A stretch of DNA of 64,000 bases from Desmodus rotundus (GCF_022682495.2 NC_071392.1:140801554-140865553); one strand, 5' to 3'. Positions 1 through 11,929 are shown, counted from the first letter of the stretch. The notes: generated from the sequence alone by a model not told the origin. A program made the numbers and translations.

Positions 1-1894
1 CCAAAGGGAGGAAAACAAGTCTAGAGGCTAAAAAGGAGCCCATGAGCCAGGCCTGCCAGGGAGCTGGGACTTGGAAAGAGGGCCGAGCCAGGCCAGCAAG
101 GCACTGCAGTGGCCAGCCTGTGCACCCTGGCACTCCAGGGAGCAGACACAGCCACACGGAGGCGACTCGACAGTCAGGAGTCCTGAGATCGAGTCTTGGC
201 AACACTGCCCAGCACACCGTGCAGACTTAGGGGAGGCTCCTGCTCCCAGACCGCACCTTGCCCTGCCCGTCTGCACAAACACTGTTGTCGATCGGTGGTG
301 CAGGCCAGGGAGCCCTTCCTCACAATGGAACTTGCTGCTGAAGTCCACAGTTGAAACAGCTAAAACCCTTTGCATTTGTTGAAACATGTGAATGTATTAT
401 TATCTATTCCATAAATCAGCTTAAAATAAAAACACACTACAGCAGGTACAAGTGAAGTTGAGATAGGGCTGAAGTCCTCCACACTCGACCACTCCCTGAG
501 AGGCCTTGGAGCTTCCCTAGGTGCCTCTGGGCACGATTTGAAAACCCTGGGGCCAGGTGGTCCCCAAGGTTCCTTTTATTCCTGGTGTGCTGAGTAAACT
601 CAGGCAGATGCCTCATAAAGTGTCACCTCCCCCAGCTCGCCCCTTGACTCTCTGCTTCCACTTCTAATACTCCTTGCGGGAAGGGAAGAAGCCAAGGGAA
701 ACTTTTAGGGTGTCATGGGTGCTTAAGCCTAGGACTGAAGAGTTTCTGGGCAACTCAGAAGTAGCCCAAGAAGGTTGAGAATGGAAATCAGTCTGACTTA
801 GATCCCATAAAGGCATCCAAGCTGCCACGTTTCACTCCTGGGTGGAGCTTCAGGCTTGCCTCCTTGGCTCCCCCTAGGGGCCACCACTGTATCGGTGTGA
901 CCACAAATGGAAGGGATGAGAAACAACATCCAAGTATATCCAACGTCACATCCCAAATATGTGGCATCTATGCCTCCATCTGCTCCTCCTGTGCATGTGG
1001 CAGACATGACTAATCAATTATATCATTTCCCCTAGAGTCCAGAGTGGCATTTGAGTCCTGAACCATTCTTCTGGCAGTTGCTACCAAAGGACTGTGAATC
1101 ACAAGCTCTATGAAACCTCTTTGCCATGCTTCTGATTTTAGAAACAGAGAAATCAAGGACCAGAAAGGGAAAGCAACTCACTCAAGGTCCTGCAGCCAGC
1201 TGGTGGTTGGGCGAAACTTCCAGATGTTACCCTTGTTTTGTTTTGTTTCTTTTTTCTCTGATCAATCTGGAATCCTAATGCCAAGACTAACTCGAGATGA
1301 CAAAGAGGGCTACCCTGATGATACAGGGTAACGCCAAGTTTCTGGAAGGACCCAGCTCTGAGAGAATTGCTATGTCCATCCACATGTTCCCTACAGACCT
1401 CCAGCTCTATGGCTTGATGAGGGAGAGCAGAGTACTTCCCAAGGAGGCTGTTTTTCTAGACAGTTTTGTCAAGTCACACCACGGTGACTCTGGCCCTGCT
1501 CAGCCCAGCAGTCCGAGTTCAGGGTCCGGGTTAGGACACAGGCTCTGTGCTGTAGAGAAAAGGTAGCTTCACTAATCCCTGGGGTCAGCTGAAACCTCCG
1601 CTCCAGCCTTCCCTCCCCTCCTTCGAAGACCGAGGTTAGGGAGGTAGTCCACAGGAAGCAAATGAGCACCCACCTGTTAGCCACATCAGCATGCTACCCC
1701 AGTGACAAAGCCACGTGGGCTGGGGTAGGCCACTGCAGGGCAGCAAAGGAGAGAAGGCACTGCTTATTGTTCACTCTGCACAGGGCTCACTGCCTAAGGA
1801 GGGAAGTGTGTAGATGTGATAAACTTACCATATGGAAAAAAAAAACCCAGGGTGAACACTGGATATTTCCAAACATCAGAGAGTTTGGCTTGGA

Positions 1895-1975
1895 CATCAG
1901 TTTGCTGTGTGATCTTGAATGAGTTCTTTTCCTTTCCTGAGTCTCAGTTTCTCTGTCTTCAGACTGTAACATCGG
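1895..1975 (-). repeat. MIR SINE fragment
   Basis: Minus-oriented MIR core: the plus strand reads like the reverse MIR motif of a vocabulary such as TGTGTGATCTTGAATGAG followed by CTGAGTCTCAGTTTCTC. Diverged, as expected for this ancient family. Confidence 0.65.
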
Positions 1976-1999
1976 TCTGATGCGGCGTGTACGTACGTC

Positions 2000-2300
2000 A
2001 CGTGTCTATCTTTCCATCACGACCTGCATTTGTGTCTGGCTGTGCCCGTCTGTATGTGGCTGCCCATGGCAGCTGTGTCTGCAAGCCTGACTGTGTGTCC
2101 GTATTAGGTACGTGTGGGCTGGAGGACTTCTGTGTGAAGCTGTGGCTGTGCGCCTGTGCGTGTCTGCCTGACTCAGTATCTGTATGTTTGGGCCTGTACA
2201 GGTAGGCGTCAGAGTTTGCACATGCGTCGAGATGTTTACCTGGAGCCTGTCTGTGAGTCGAGGTATCAGGTATTGAGTGCATAACCTTTCTGGGTCTGCT
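2000..2300. repeat. GT-rich degenerate low-complexity stretch
   Basis: About 300 bases made largely of TGTGTCTG, TGTATG and CTGTGCG-like words without a clean repeat unit. It probably derives from an old TG microsatellite that has decayed. The long cysteine-rich frames on both strands are a by-product of this composition. Confidence 0.5.
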
Positions 2301-3109
2301 CATGTGTTGACTGAGGCTTTTAGTTTGAGCTGTGCCAGTAGGTGCCTATTGGTGAAATCCATGTGTATGATCTGCACCCTCATTGGTTTGTGTCTGTCCC
2401 TGTTTCTCTCTGCACAATTAGCTTCCAATCTCGATGACGCCAATGCACAAACACTCTCCTGTTCATGGCAGTCCTCAGCTCTTTCCTTTCCTCCGCCGTC
2501 CTTTCCTATTTATAGCCTATTTTCGGCCAGAAAAGCCGCTCTTGTGAATAGCTCACTGCAGCTGTACTACTGGCTGACAAGTCTCCACAGATGGATAGAG
2601 ATTTTAGCAGGACTGTTATGCAACCCAAGATCTTGTGGCCCCTCCTCTCTTGTTTTTTTTTTTTTCAGCTATGGGAATAGGGAGTGTTAAAAAGTAGGCC
2701 AGCCATTCTTTCTAATGCAGTCAGCATCTGGAATTTAGGTTTGTAGGACTTCGGAGCAGGAAGGGCAGCTGAGACCATCTAGGTGACATTCCCTATTTAC
2801 CAGATTGGGAAACTGAGGCCAGGAGAGGGGAAGGGTCTTTCCAATGTCATTCACTGTGAGTCCGGACCCTCTCCCGCTGGTGCTTTGATCAGCACTGTTT
2901 CAACCCTGCAGGGTACAACGCTCCTGGGAAATACTAGGGAAGGGGCCCAAGTCAAAACGAATTTAAACAACATATTTTTTAGTGTGCCCATTAGCACTTT
3001 CAGTAAAGAGAAGTTACATACAACCCCACAGATGATGGAGCTGCCAAAGAAGAAATCTGGGAACACTAGCACCAACTCTTTGGTGCCATAATGCATCAGA
3101 TGTAAAACC

Positions 3110-3325
3110 CCTCATTCGGAGGGGAGGGCCACATTTCAGCAAGTGCTTCCCCGCACATTACCCCGTCTTGCCCACATGATTTCCCTTTGAGGTGGCTGCT
3201 GTTACTGCTCTTTAACAAGGAGGAAACTGGCGCTCGGAAAGGAGAAGCTCTCAGTTCAAGGTTAAATGGCCTCTGCAGGCCCAAGGTGGAACTAAAACTC
3301 AGGTCTTCAAAACCCTGTCTGGGAA
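3110..3325 (+). repeat. MIR SINE
   Basis: Plus-oriented MIR: a GAGGAAACTGGCGCTCGGAAAGG core followed by a diverged AAGGTTAAATGGCC-like segment and an AACTCAGGTCTTC-like tail. Confidence 0.65.
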
Positions 3326-3618
3326 GCTCATCTCAGCCCCACAGCTGCCCTGAGGCCCTAGGGCCCCAGAGGATCAGTAGGGCAGGGCCTGCAGTCCGCT
3401 TTTGTAGTATTTGGGGGCACAGTGGAGCGGGGGACATTCAGACTGAGCCCAATGTACTCTTGAGTGTTCCCAGCATCCCCTCCCAGCCCGCAGGCGGAGA
3501 CCCTGAAAAAAAAGGTTACCGTGGCAACTCGCATTCCTCCTGGAGTGAGTCATGGCAAAGAAGAGCTTTTCAGTGGGTGGGACTTGAAGAAAGTCTCACA
3601 AGTTGATTCCCTCTCCAG

Positions 3619-3633
3619 CCCCCCCCCCCCCCC
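3619..3633. repeat. C15 homopolymer
   Basis: Fifteen consecutive C, then one G, then C6 and further C-rich sequence to about 3650. On the minus strand this is a G-run capable of four-stranded structure. It lies inside SPARC intron 1. Confidence 0.9.
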
Positions 3634-3875
3634 GCCCCCCTCCCACCCCTTGCTCCAGGCTTTGTCGATGTGGCAGTTGATGGCTGCGGGTTAACTCTTC
3701 CCGAAACCACTTCAAGTTCAAAATTTCTGGACCTCCTGCAAACATCTGTTAGCTTCCAGTCCCCATCCAGTCCATCTCCCACACCACGCCTCTGGCTGTT
3801 TTGAGGGTCATGCATCCGTTTGAGAACATCTGAATACCGAGGAGGTGAACACCCCCTTGTGCTGTTTCTCTCCAA

Positions 3876-3894
3876 ACACACACACACACACACA
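3876..3894. repeat. (CA)n microsatellite
   Basis: A short uninterrupted AC dinucleotide run of 19 bases. Confidence 0.9.
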
Positions 3895-4004
3895 GTACTG
3901 CACTCACAATTTTAAGGGGCTTGCAGATGCCTTGAAGCCCATTCAAAGGCTAATCTGTGGATTCCCGTTTAATAGACCATCATTTGAAAGTTTGAGAGGA
4001 TGTC

Positions 4005-4130
4005 AGGTGCCTCAAAGACCATCAAGTCCAACGCTCTTACTTTACAGATGAGGAAACTAAGGCCACAGGAGAGACTTACCTAAGATCGCACATACAATTC
4101 GTGCCCCGAGTCTGCCATTCTGCTTCTGAT
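4005..4130 (+). repeat. MIR SINE fragment
   Basis: Contains TTACAGATGAGGAAACTAAGG, the MIR core, with a degraded 3' part. Confidence 0.65.
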
Positions 4131-5328
4131 TTGCTTCTCATGCTCCCATCAGCACTGGGGTGTAGAGAAATTTAACCCTACGGTATTGCTGGGGAAAACA
4201 TCTCTATGTGTTCCTCACAGAATGCTGTCCTTTCCAGAGGAAAAGTTTGCCTCTCTGTTCACTTTTGGGCAGACTGGGCTTCCGGGAAGACCATGCCTTA
4301 TCCCAGTGCCCCTTTCCCGTGGTGTCCTTCAGGACACAGGAAGGCCACTCACCACCCAGCCAGTGGAGCCAGCAGGGTAAAGACAGGAAGGGGTTTATCT
4401 GAAGAAGAACTAACACCCTAAAAGGCTAAGCACCAGTCCTGTGTAGGGTTTAAACTTCTCAAAACCAGGAAGTGTAAAAAAATTGCCCCGGAGCCTTCTC
4501 TGTCATACCTTTTCCCTTCCCCCCTCTCAGCACATCCCCCACCACACCCAGTCTCCCAGAGGACCCAGTGCTCCTGTTGGATGGTATCAGATGCCTGGGG
4601 CCTTCAGGTCTAGACTCACTAAGTAAGGGCTACCGCTGGTGAGTTCCTGGGTTTACACCCCAGGGAGCCCAGCACTGGAACAATGCCTGACCCGAGGCTG
4701 ACTGGTGTCTTGGAATCAGTTTGTGGCTGGGGGTGGGGATGTCGATAAGGGAGAATTCAAGGGAAACTGGAGCCTTCCCGGGGGTGCTAATTAAAGATAA
4801 AGACCCCCTTAGCCTTCTGGAGATTGATTTATCCTTTATGTAAAGTCCCTTTGGGAAAATAGAGCCCCTGATCAAGAGCCAAGTGCGGGCAGTTTCTTCT
4901 CCGGGAATGGAGAGCTGGACAGACACTGGCTGCCAGCAGGTCCCCGTTGTAGCTGTGACTGTATCGGATTCCCAGGGAAGGAGGTGGCTGCCACATTTGC
5001 AAAGGGAGCACAGAGGGACAGGCAGGCAGCCTCTGAAACCAGAGACAGCCACAGAGGGAGGACTCCCTCCAAGACATAGCGAGATTATCTCCTGCAGACC
5101 TAGAAGTTACACTGTGACTGCACCCGAAAAGCAACAGGTAGAGTGTCCAGGGCCCTGGCCCTGCAAGGGAGCGGCGGTAGAGCCCAAAGGAGTTGGGCGC
5201 CCCCTTCCCTGAATCCAGGCCTCCCAGCACAGCTTCCCCACCCCGCACCCCCACCCCATACACACACTGGAGGAGTGAACTAGGGTGTAGGGTATAGAAG
5301 GGAAAGGCAGGGCAGGGGGCCCACGTAC

Positions 5329-5412
5329 CTCAGTGGCAGGAAGGCAGCGGGCTGAGTCGCTCTGGCAGTCTGAAGGTCTGCAGGAATGTGGAGGGGTTTA
5401 GAGCCGGGCAAC
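5329..5412 (-). other. SPARC: SPARC exon 1 (5' UTR, non-coding)
   Basis: On the minus strand this segment contains CTAAACCCCTCCACATTCC, then CTTCAGACTGCC, and ends CTGCCACTGAG followed by GTACGT. This order matches the human SPARC (osteonectin) leader exon as I know it, including the exact place where exon 1 ends before the splice donor (GT at 5328-5327). SPARC is a secreted, calcium-binding matricellular glycoprotein that binds collagen; its start codon lies in exon 2, outside the window. The transcription start is placed near 5412 by similarity to the human GTTGCC start; the true start may differ by some bases. The neighbour ATOX1 on the same strand supports the call because the order is conserved in mammals. 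Confidence 0.85.
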
Positions 5413-5580
5413 AGGAAACCACTCGGAGCTCTGGGCTGGGTCTGTCTCCCCCTCCACACCTCCTGCCTGCCGAGGTCCCTCCTCCTTCTGTCTCCTCCTT
5501 CCCTCCCACCCCTAACCCCCACCCCCAGCCAAAGCTGTCTCTGTCTTCCAGTTCTCTCTCCCTCTCCTTGTGGTGGGCTG
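5413..5580 (-). promoter_or_regulatory. SPARC: SPARC promoter with purine-rich GGA boxes
   Basis: Directly upstream of the inferred start, the minus strand is almost pure purine over about 5455-5525, with GGAGGAGGGA and GGAAGGAGGAGACAGAAGG blocks, plus GGGGGTGGGGG near 5520. No TATA box is seen at -30. This is what is described for the mammalian SPARC promoter, which lacks TATA and relies on GGA boxes. The position relative to exon 1 is read directly; function is inferred from the family. Confidence 0.75.
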
Positions 5581-6060
5581 TCCTGACCAGACTCCCCAGC
5601 TCTGCCTGCCTCATGGTTCTGGGGCTGCTGCCTAAACAGACTCAGGGAGTGCCAGGGCTGCAAGCCCGGCAGGCATCACCTAGAACAGCCTGCCCTGTGT
5701 TCAAAGGGGAGCTGAGCCCTGGAGGGGAAAGGCATTACCTAATGGCCCCCAGGGGCAGAGCCAGGGTCAAGTGTCTTGACTTTATGGCAGTGCTCTGTAC
5801 AAGGGCTGGACATTGGGCAATGCTGAGGAGGGCAAAGCCATGTAAAGGCCTTGTATCTGTGACAAAGGCAAGGCCGGGACTTGCCTCTGTACAGACAAGA
5901 AGCTGCCACTGGTGGAATCATCACTGATGATTTGGTATATGGTCTAAAAATAACCACTCTAACTCTAGTTGCACCATTAATAGACACATCAGAGATTAGC
6001 TTTCTAGTTGGGGTCTCCGTGTCATCACTATAGAGCAGATACGGGGACTGATGATGTTGT
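5581..6060. other. SPARC upstream flank, no gene
   Basis: Moderately GC-rich unique sequence upstream of the SPARC promoter. It may hold distal control elements, but nothing definite is visible. The open frame at 5388-5927 on the plus strand runs through the promoter and is not credible as a protein. Confidence 0.5.
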
Positions 6061-6064
6061 TAAT

Positions 6065-6215
6065 ACTCACAGACGTAACAGTAGCCAAGGTTTACTGAGG
6101 ACTTAATCATCTTCACAGCAACACTTGCCTTAGACACTGTTACTAGGCCCATGTCACTAATAAGGAGACAGAGGCTCAAACGATGTCACTTGCCCAGAGC
6201 GCCTGGCAGGCTCAT
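6065..6215 (+). repeat. MIR SINE
   Basis: Near full-length plus-oriented MIR: AGGTTTACTGAGGACTTAAT head, AGGAGACAGAGGCTCAAACG core and a CACTTGCCCAGAG segment. Confidence 0.7.
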
Positions 6216-6584
6216 CCCACATTCATTCATGCCGACGCTGCGCAAACTTCTCAGTGCAGGACGTCTTGGTTGAATATTTGTTACAGCTTCACACTCAGAG
6301 AAGAACAAGAGTTAATATCTGGCCCTTGCCCTCAAGAAATTTTGGATGTTGCTGAGAGTATATGCCTTATGGATACATGATTGGGACAGACTCTGAGGCT
6401 TGTCCTGGGGGCTCAGAGTGGTAGGGATGCTGGGTTGGAGCAGGCAGAGAAGGCTTCCTGGAAGAGGTGGATCTTGAAGCATGAGATCTTGAAGGATTGA
6501 GTTTGAATAACATGGAAAGGGTTGAGGCAGAGAGCATTCTCATCAACTTCTGCATGATGTGGCCTCTGCCTCTCTTGCCATCCT

Positions 6585-6995
6585 CTCCTCCTGCCGTTCT
6601 CCCCCTTGCTCACTCCCCTTCAGTCACACCAGCTTCCCTGGAGCCCCTCAACAACCCCAACGTTATTCCTACCCCAGGACCCTTGCACTTGCTCTTACCT
6701 CTGGCAGGGACATTCTTCTAGGACATTCTGATTCCCCTGTGCCTACAGTTTTATCATCCTTCAGGTCTCTGTCCTAATGTCACCTCCTGTAAGAGTGCCT
6801 TCCTGACCACCCAACTTAAGTCACTCTCCCGACCTCTCTCACTGGCATAGTGCATGCCCTTACCCTGTTTTATTTCCTTCCTCACACCTGTCGTGATCAG
6901 AAACCATTTGTCTCCCCCACTAGACAGAAGCTCCTCGAGAGCAGGGGGGTCACCTGTCATCTTCGCCACCGTGCTCCAGCGTCTAGAGCAGTGGC
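6585..6995 (+). repeat. L2 LINE 3' end
   Basis: Matches the L2 3' part in order: CACCTCCTGTAAGAGTGCCTTC, CCTTACCCTGTTTTATTTCC, GTCTCCCCCACTAGACAGAAG and CAGCGTCTAGAGCAGTGGCC. Ancient mammal-wide element; open frames crossing it are not genes. Confidence 0.8.
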
Positions 6996-6999
6996 CATC

Positions 7000-8400
7000 A
7001 CAGCATCGGCTCTCCATCGGGGAGGGAGGTTTTCTAGTAGGCCTCCAGCCTGGAGTCATGCCGAACACTGGTCTTCAAGAGACCCTCAGACCTGTAGAAA
7101 TTGGGTGCGACAGTTTGGGCGTCTGTGCCGGAAAGGTCCCTGGCTTTTTCCAGGTTCTCAGAAGGACAGGTCAAGAATCCAAGGAAGGAGCTGCTCCAGA
7201 TGACTACCAAGGCCTCCCCCGGTGCGGAGGCCAGGGCCGGGCTCTGCCTTGGTGGTTCCACGCCGGGGGCTGGCACACTCCTCAGAGATCTGTTTTGCTG
7301 TCTGGACAGATGTATATTTTTATAGGATTGGTTGCTATAGCTCCCAGGCATCATGGGGACTAAAATTAACTTAAACTTCGTGTTTTCTTTGTAAACTAAG
7401 ATAATGATTCTGATGAAAATGAGCCGATGAAACTATTCCTAGTGTTTGGCTGGAGTTCCCATGTGGCCTTCAGCTCAGGAATTGGAAAGCCAATTAGGGC
7501 TAAGTTAAAGCTTTGGGACAGAGATCCCACCTGGGGACCACTTCCCGGCCCCTACAGAGACACCCCTGGCCAGGATCCCCCAGAGGAAACCTTGGTAGGT
7601 TTATACCTTGGGGGGAATATGGGAGGAACTCCGTCCAGCAGACCTCCTCTCGGTCGCCGCAGATGAGAAATACGTCGTCCCAGACACGATCATGTGGTTC
7701 CAGTGGGATAGGGGGTGGTGATTCCCTCTAGTGGGGAATGCCCCAAGCCCTTCTCCCAAATGACTTTTATTGGGAATGGTATGTGTAAGTGTAGACATGC
7801 ATAGCTCATCAATCAATGTCAAAAGGCTATAGTCATACAAAAACAGGTTTTATCTATAGGTAACAACTGAAGGAACACAGAGATTTGTACTAGGTCAGGG
7901 TCTGCTAGTCATGCTGACACCAGAGGGTCTTTAAGACGTGTTTCATGAGATAAGGAGTTTACTCCTTATGCCTTGAATTTAAACATCTCATTTATATTGA
8001 CAGGGCTATACAAAGCAAAGCAAGCTTCAAAGGATACAATGTATTTATCCATCCTGATTCTCACAGGAACCCTCAGTGTTAGAGTCAGGTCATATCTGCC
8101 ACCTGAGTTATCTGGTTTTCCAGGGAGACTTCCTAGCCCCTTTCAGAGCCTGCTCTCTCGGGGTTGCAATCTCTGAAACCACACAGAGTGGTCCCCAACA
8201 GGGGAAGAGCACCCTGGGGCAATGGGAGCCTCTGAAGCATGGATGACTTTGACCTAGAAAGGGAGATGACTACCCTTGTTTCTCCCTCTTTCTTTTCTCC
8301 TTCCTCTTTATTCCTACCATTTTGACACCCTTTTGGCTATTCCAAAGTACTTCCTCATCTTCTGTCTCAGTGAATGACAGCGCAGTCCTGTGAGGGAGTC
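7000..8400. other. Intergenic, mostly unique sequence
   Basis: No gene, RNA or clear repeat recognised. Open frames up to 169 residues on both strands lack domains and show no splice or promoter context. Confidence 0.5.
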
Positions 8401-8404
8401 CAGG

Positions 8405-8500
8405 AAGGGCTTAGGACCTATATTGCAGATATAGGGACACTGAGGCCCCAACCACCCAGTAGAGCCAGGGCTCAAAACCAGGTCTCCTTACCCCTGGCTA
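8405..8500 (+). repeat. MIR SINE fragment
   Basis: GATATAGGGACACTGAGGCCC and GCCAGGGCTCAAAACCAGGTC correspond to the MIR core and tail; strongly diverged. Confidence 0.5.
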
Positions 8501-9014
8501 AGAGGCAGATTCACAGCCCCACCAAGGACCTGCTTGTCCTTCTGCTCAATAATGGGAGTCTGTCGCCTGAACCACCTGATGGACCATCTCTGGGCCTGGG
8601 ACCTGGGGGGCCACCAGTGTTCCCACGTGTGAGCAGGAATACCTGGACAGGGAGTGAGAGGTCTGAACTCTGGAAAGAAACCAAGGAGGCTGTTCATTTG
8701 GCTTCTGGCAAAAAGGAAAGCAACCCAGTAGAAAGTTAAATAGATAAAAGCAACGCCAAAAACCATCCCGTAAGGCCGCACGTTAGAAACAGGTTCGGCT
8801 CTTCAGGCCATAAATCCTGAGTGCACCTTGCAGGTAAAGAACTTAACGAGTTTTGCACATGGGAACTTAATGTCCTGTGGGAACCAGGTCCCATTGGAAC
8901 AGTGATGACTAAGCTGGGAAGAGAGTTCATATCCTATATCACTGAGCTGACACGGGGCAAAATACTATAACCACCATCTCAGTAATCTTCACTTAATATA
9001 CACTCTTACGTAGT

Positions 9015-9440
9015 AGATTAGTTTCCCATGATTGCGGTAATTAATTACCACAAGCTTGGTGACGTAAGATATACATTTATTACTTTAGTCCGGGAGGTCA
9101 GAAGCCCTAACACGAAGGTGTCGGCAGGGCTGTGTTCCTTATGGAAGGAGGGTGGAGGGAAGAGTCTCTCTGTTCGCCACCCAAACTCCTTGGCCTGTGG
9201 CCTCCCCCTCCATCTCCTACTCATGTCACTCCAACCTCTGGTTCTGCCATCACACGCCCTTGTCCACTTTACCCTCTTGCCTCCCTCTTATACCCTTGTG
9301 ATTACATCAGCCCACCCAGATACTCTAGGGTAATCTTCCCATCTCAAAAGCCTTAATGTAATCAGCAAAGTCCCCTTCGCCATGTAAGCTCACATATTTG
9401 TAGTTGAGGGGTGAGGATATGGACATCTTCAAGGGGCCTT
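9015..9440 (+). mobile_element. MLT1-type MaLR LTR
   Basis: Plus-oriented mammalian apparent LTR retrotransposon LTR. The order of landmarks is typical: AATTACCACAAGCTTGGTGAC, a TTTATTACTTTAGTCCGGGAGGTCAGAAG segment, AAGGTGTCGGCAGGGCTGTG, CTTGTGATTACATCAGCCCACCC and CTTAATGTAATCAGCAAAG. Its age makes exact ends uncertain. Confidence 0.75.
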
Positions 9441-10770
9441 TTTTATCTAGCACAGGTAGGTACGATGCCCACTCCCAGTTTAAAGGTGAGATACAAAGGG
9501 GCAGAGAACTGAATAACTTGCTCAGATTCCCTAGTGGTGAAGCCAGAAATCCACAGAAGTAGCTCAACTCCAGATCCCCTCCCCCCTCTCCACCACTTCC
9601 CTGTACCAGCCTCCTTCCCCAGCTGCTCCAACCCTCCCCACCCCTCCAGCTCAGGCTCAATTTCTATTCTCTCAAAGCTTAGAGCTGATGGGGCCCTTAG
9701 GCTCTACCCAGTGCCTCACCTTCCTTGTAGGGCTAGGAAAATTGGGGATCTTTGGGCTCAAGGTCACAGTGCGGACAGCTAGGCCTGGAGCCCTGGTCTC
9801 CCGACTCCAGCTCTAGCTGCCTGTACCCTGTGGAGCAGGGACTGGGCTGGCTGATCCCTTTGGGCTGAAGATTATGTATCAAAACTCTGAAATGCACCCT
9901 TTGTATGTCTGGCTCAAAGTCAAGGCTGCCAAGCTAAGAAGGCTGGGGCACCTGGAGACTGACTCAGCCTGCTGTCTTGTTACTGTATCGTTCCCCACGG
10001 GGGCCCTCCCATTGGCTGAAGGGCACAAAGGCTCATTGTCATCTGGCCCTTGGTCCCCTGGGCAGAGCGGCCACTGACCAGGGCAAGGCTGAACAGAGAG
10101 GAGGATGAGATTTCACTGCATTCACCCCTCACCTCTCACAGTTCTCCCAGTGACTCTGCCCTCAGCTCGCTACAGTACACAAAGGGCTTTTAGACCCGTA
10201 ATCTTATTGAACGGCAGGCACAGTGAGTCCAGGATAGAAAAGTCAGGATTCACCAAGCACGTTTTGGGCTTGAGTAGACAGAGTGTCCCTCGAGGACTTG
10301 CCCAAGGTCACCCTGCTGGCCCATGTGGAGCGGAAATGAAAAGTCCAAACTCAACATTTAGTCCAAGATTCTTCCCACTGAGCTAGCTTCTTCCATCCAG
10401 GTCCCAATGAGACTTTGCCAAGCCGCCGTCTCACAGAGCCCCCTTCTTCGATGAGGTGACAAATGGCTCACAGTGTGTTGGCCACTCTTTCTCATGTTGA
10501 CACAAACCTACCAAAGAGATGCTTTAATTTGAGTTCTGAGTTCAGTTCTGCCCTTAGTAGGGCCTGTGCCCACAGGCCCTGCCCATATCTTTCCTTGAGC
10601 AGTTTACCCCTCCCTCCACCTCAGTTCCCGCCCCTGATAAAGGGCATGAGTATCATCCCTGGCCCTCCTGAACACAGTCAGGGTGAGATTCGAGTGAGCA
10701 TGCGTTTTAGAGACTCAGTGAACAAGAGAGCGAGGTTATGAGGCTCTGCTTTGGAATCAGATCTCTGGGG
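9441..10770. other. Intergenic with diverged MIR fragments
   Basis: Weak plus-strand MIR-like patches occur near 9470-9570, 9690-9800 and 10290-10390. Otherwise the stretch is unique and no gene is supported. Confidence 0.5.
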
Positions 10771-10774
10771 CCCG

Positions 10775-10975
10775 GGTCCTGCAGCAAATATTTAACTTTG
10801 GAAAATTGCGGCATCTTCTTTAACCTCCAGCCTCAGTTTCCTCAGGGGTAAAATACAACGTTCTACTGTAGGCTCTTGGGAGGATCAAATGAGATCATAT
10901 ATGTAATACATTTGGCTCACGGTTGCATATTATGATGTAACCTATCAATAAGTATTAGCTATCTTATCATCAGGC
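10775..10975 (-). repeat. MIR SINE
   Basis: Minus-oriented, nearly complete: CCTCAGTTTCCTCAGGGGTAA, GGAGGATCAAATGAGATCAT and TCAATAAGTATTAGCTATC follow in the reverse MIR order. Confidence 0.75.
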
Positions 10976-11006
10976 TGTTAAATCATTCAACATTTCCCAG
11001 AGTGTA

Positions 11007-11571
11007 TGAGGGGGACCCAAAAAAACCCCTGGAATTTATTTATGAAAAGTTGTGTGTTTATTCCTACACATTTAGACTTTAGTCACCTTCAAAGAACTCT
11101 CCTTTTGATGCAGTACACCTATTGAGATGTTTTTCCACTGCTCCAAACAGTTTTTGAACTCCTTGATTTTGATGCCTTTTAGTGCTTCTGTCATTTTTTG
11201 TTTCACCTCTTCCACATCTGCAAAATATTTCCCCTTGAGGACTTTTTTCATCTGGGGAAACAATAAAAAGTCAGGGGTAAGATGGGGTGAATAGGGAGGG
11301 TGGGGCACGGGAGTCCTGCCTTTTTGGTCAAAAACTGCTGAACACCCAGTGCAGTGTGGGCAGGAGCACTTGTAAATCATCTATCATGAAATGGGCAAAG
11401 GCGTTGAGTCTTCAAAAAAAATCACTGAAGTCAAATGCAGCCTCTCACAACAACACCAGCTGGTACACTGATACAGATGGGTTCCTAGAACACTCATCTA
11501 ACGGGGGAAGCCTGTACTACAAGGGGCTTGCCCTCCAGAAGATAATTCCGGGGGAGTTGAGTCCCCCTTTG
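11007..11571 (-). mobile_element. Mariner-type DNA transposon, internally deleted
   Basis: The ends are imperfect inverted repeats: GGGGGACCCAA...GGAATT on the left and, on the other strand, GGGGGACTCAA...GGAATT on the right. TA dinucleotides flank both ends (11005-11006 and 11572-11573), the target duplication of the Tc1/mariner group. The minus-strand open frame at 11072-11380 keeps a transposase C-terminal part, with the HPPYSPHLTPDFLLFP motif (family form HPPYSPDLAPxDFFLFP) and a LEQWKN segment. The N-terminal DNA-binding and most of the catalytic region are missing, so it is not autonomous. The segment right of 11380 is the rest of the element without recognisable coding. Confidence 0.8.
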
Positions 11572-11824
11572 TATTCCACAAAATATCAGTCCTCAGAGAA
11601 AAAAGGGACACTTGGGTTTTGAGTGAGTTTGATTAATGTGGCATTTGACACCTTCCTCAGGGGTATTTCTGAGCTATGTTAGCACATTAAAGACTCTAAA
11701 AAGTTCTGCAGAAAAGAAACCTGATTAATTCCATTTAACCGTTACAGAGCCCTCTATTTTGTGAGCTTCTGAATGTATCCCGCATAACTCGCATTCCAAG
11801 AAAAACTCTTCAGGAAATGTGTAT

Positions 11825-11925
11825 TTGACCCAACACCCCTGTTTGAAGAAGAAACTGAAGTCTGAGAAGGTGAAGTGACTTGTCCTGGTTCCCCTGGCCA
11901 GTCAGTGGCAGGGCTGAAGCCTGAC
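11825..11925 (+). repeat. MIR SINE fragment
   Basis: GAAGAAGAAACTGAAGTCTGAG and GTGACTTGTCCTGGTTCCC followed by GTCAGTGGCAGGGCTG match core and 3' part of MIR. Confidence 0.6.
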
Positions 11926-11929
11926 CCAA

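Larger units (their letters stand above)
1..5328 (-). other. SPARC: SPARC intron 1 (5' part)
   Basis: This is sequence downstream, in the SPARC sense, of the splice donor of SPARC exon 1, so it is intronic if the exon 1 call is right. I looked for exon 2, which should hold the start codon and signal peptide of osteonectin, and did not find it; a long first intron is normal for this gene. The stretch holds MIR pieces near 1895, 3110 and 4005, a GT-rich degenerate patch at about 2000-2300, a C15 tract at 3619-3633 and a CA repeat at 3876-3894. Short open frames here have no recognisable domain. Confidence 0.75.

Noticed and set aside
1..5328. SPARC exon 2 or further SPARC exons
   Set aside because: Searched for the start codon with signal peptide and the acidic N-terminal region; not found, consistent with a long intron 1.
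5388..5927. 179-residue plus-strand frame over the SPARC promoter
   Set aside because: Proline/serine-rich translation of the pyrimidine strand of the GGA-box region; chance frame.
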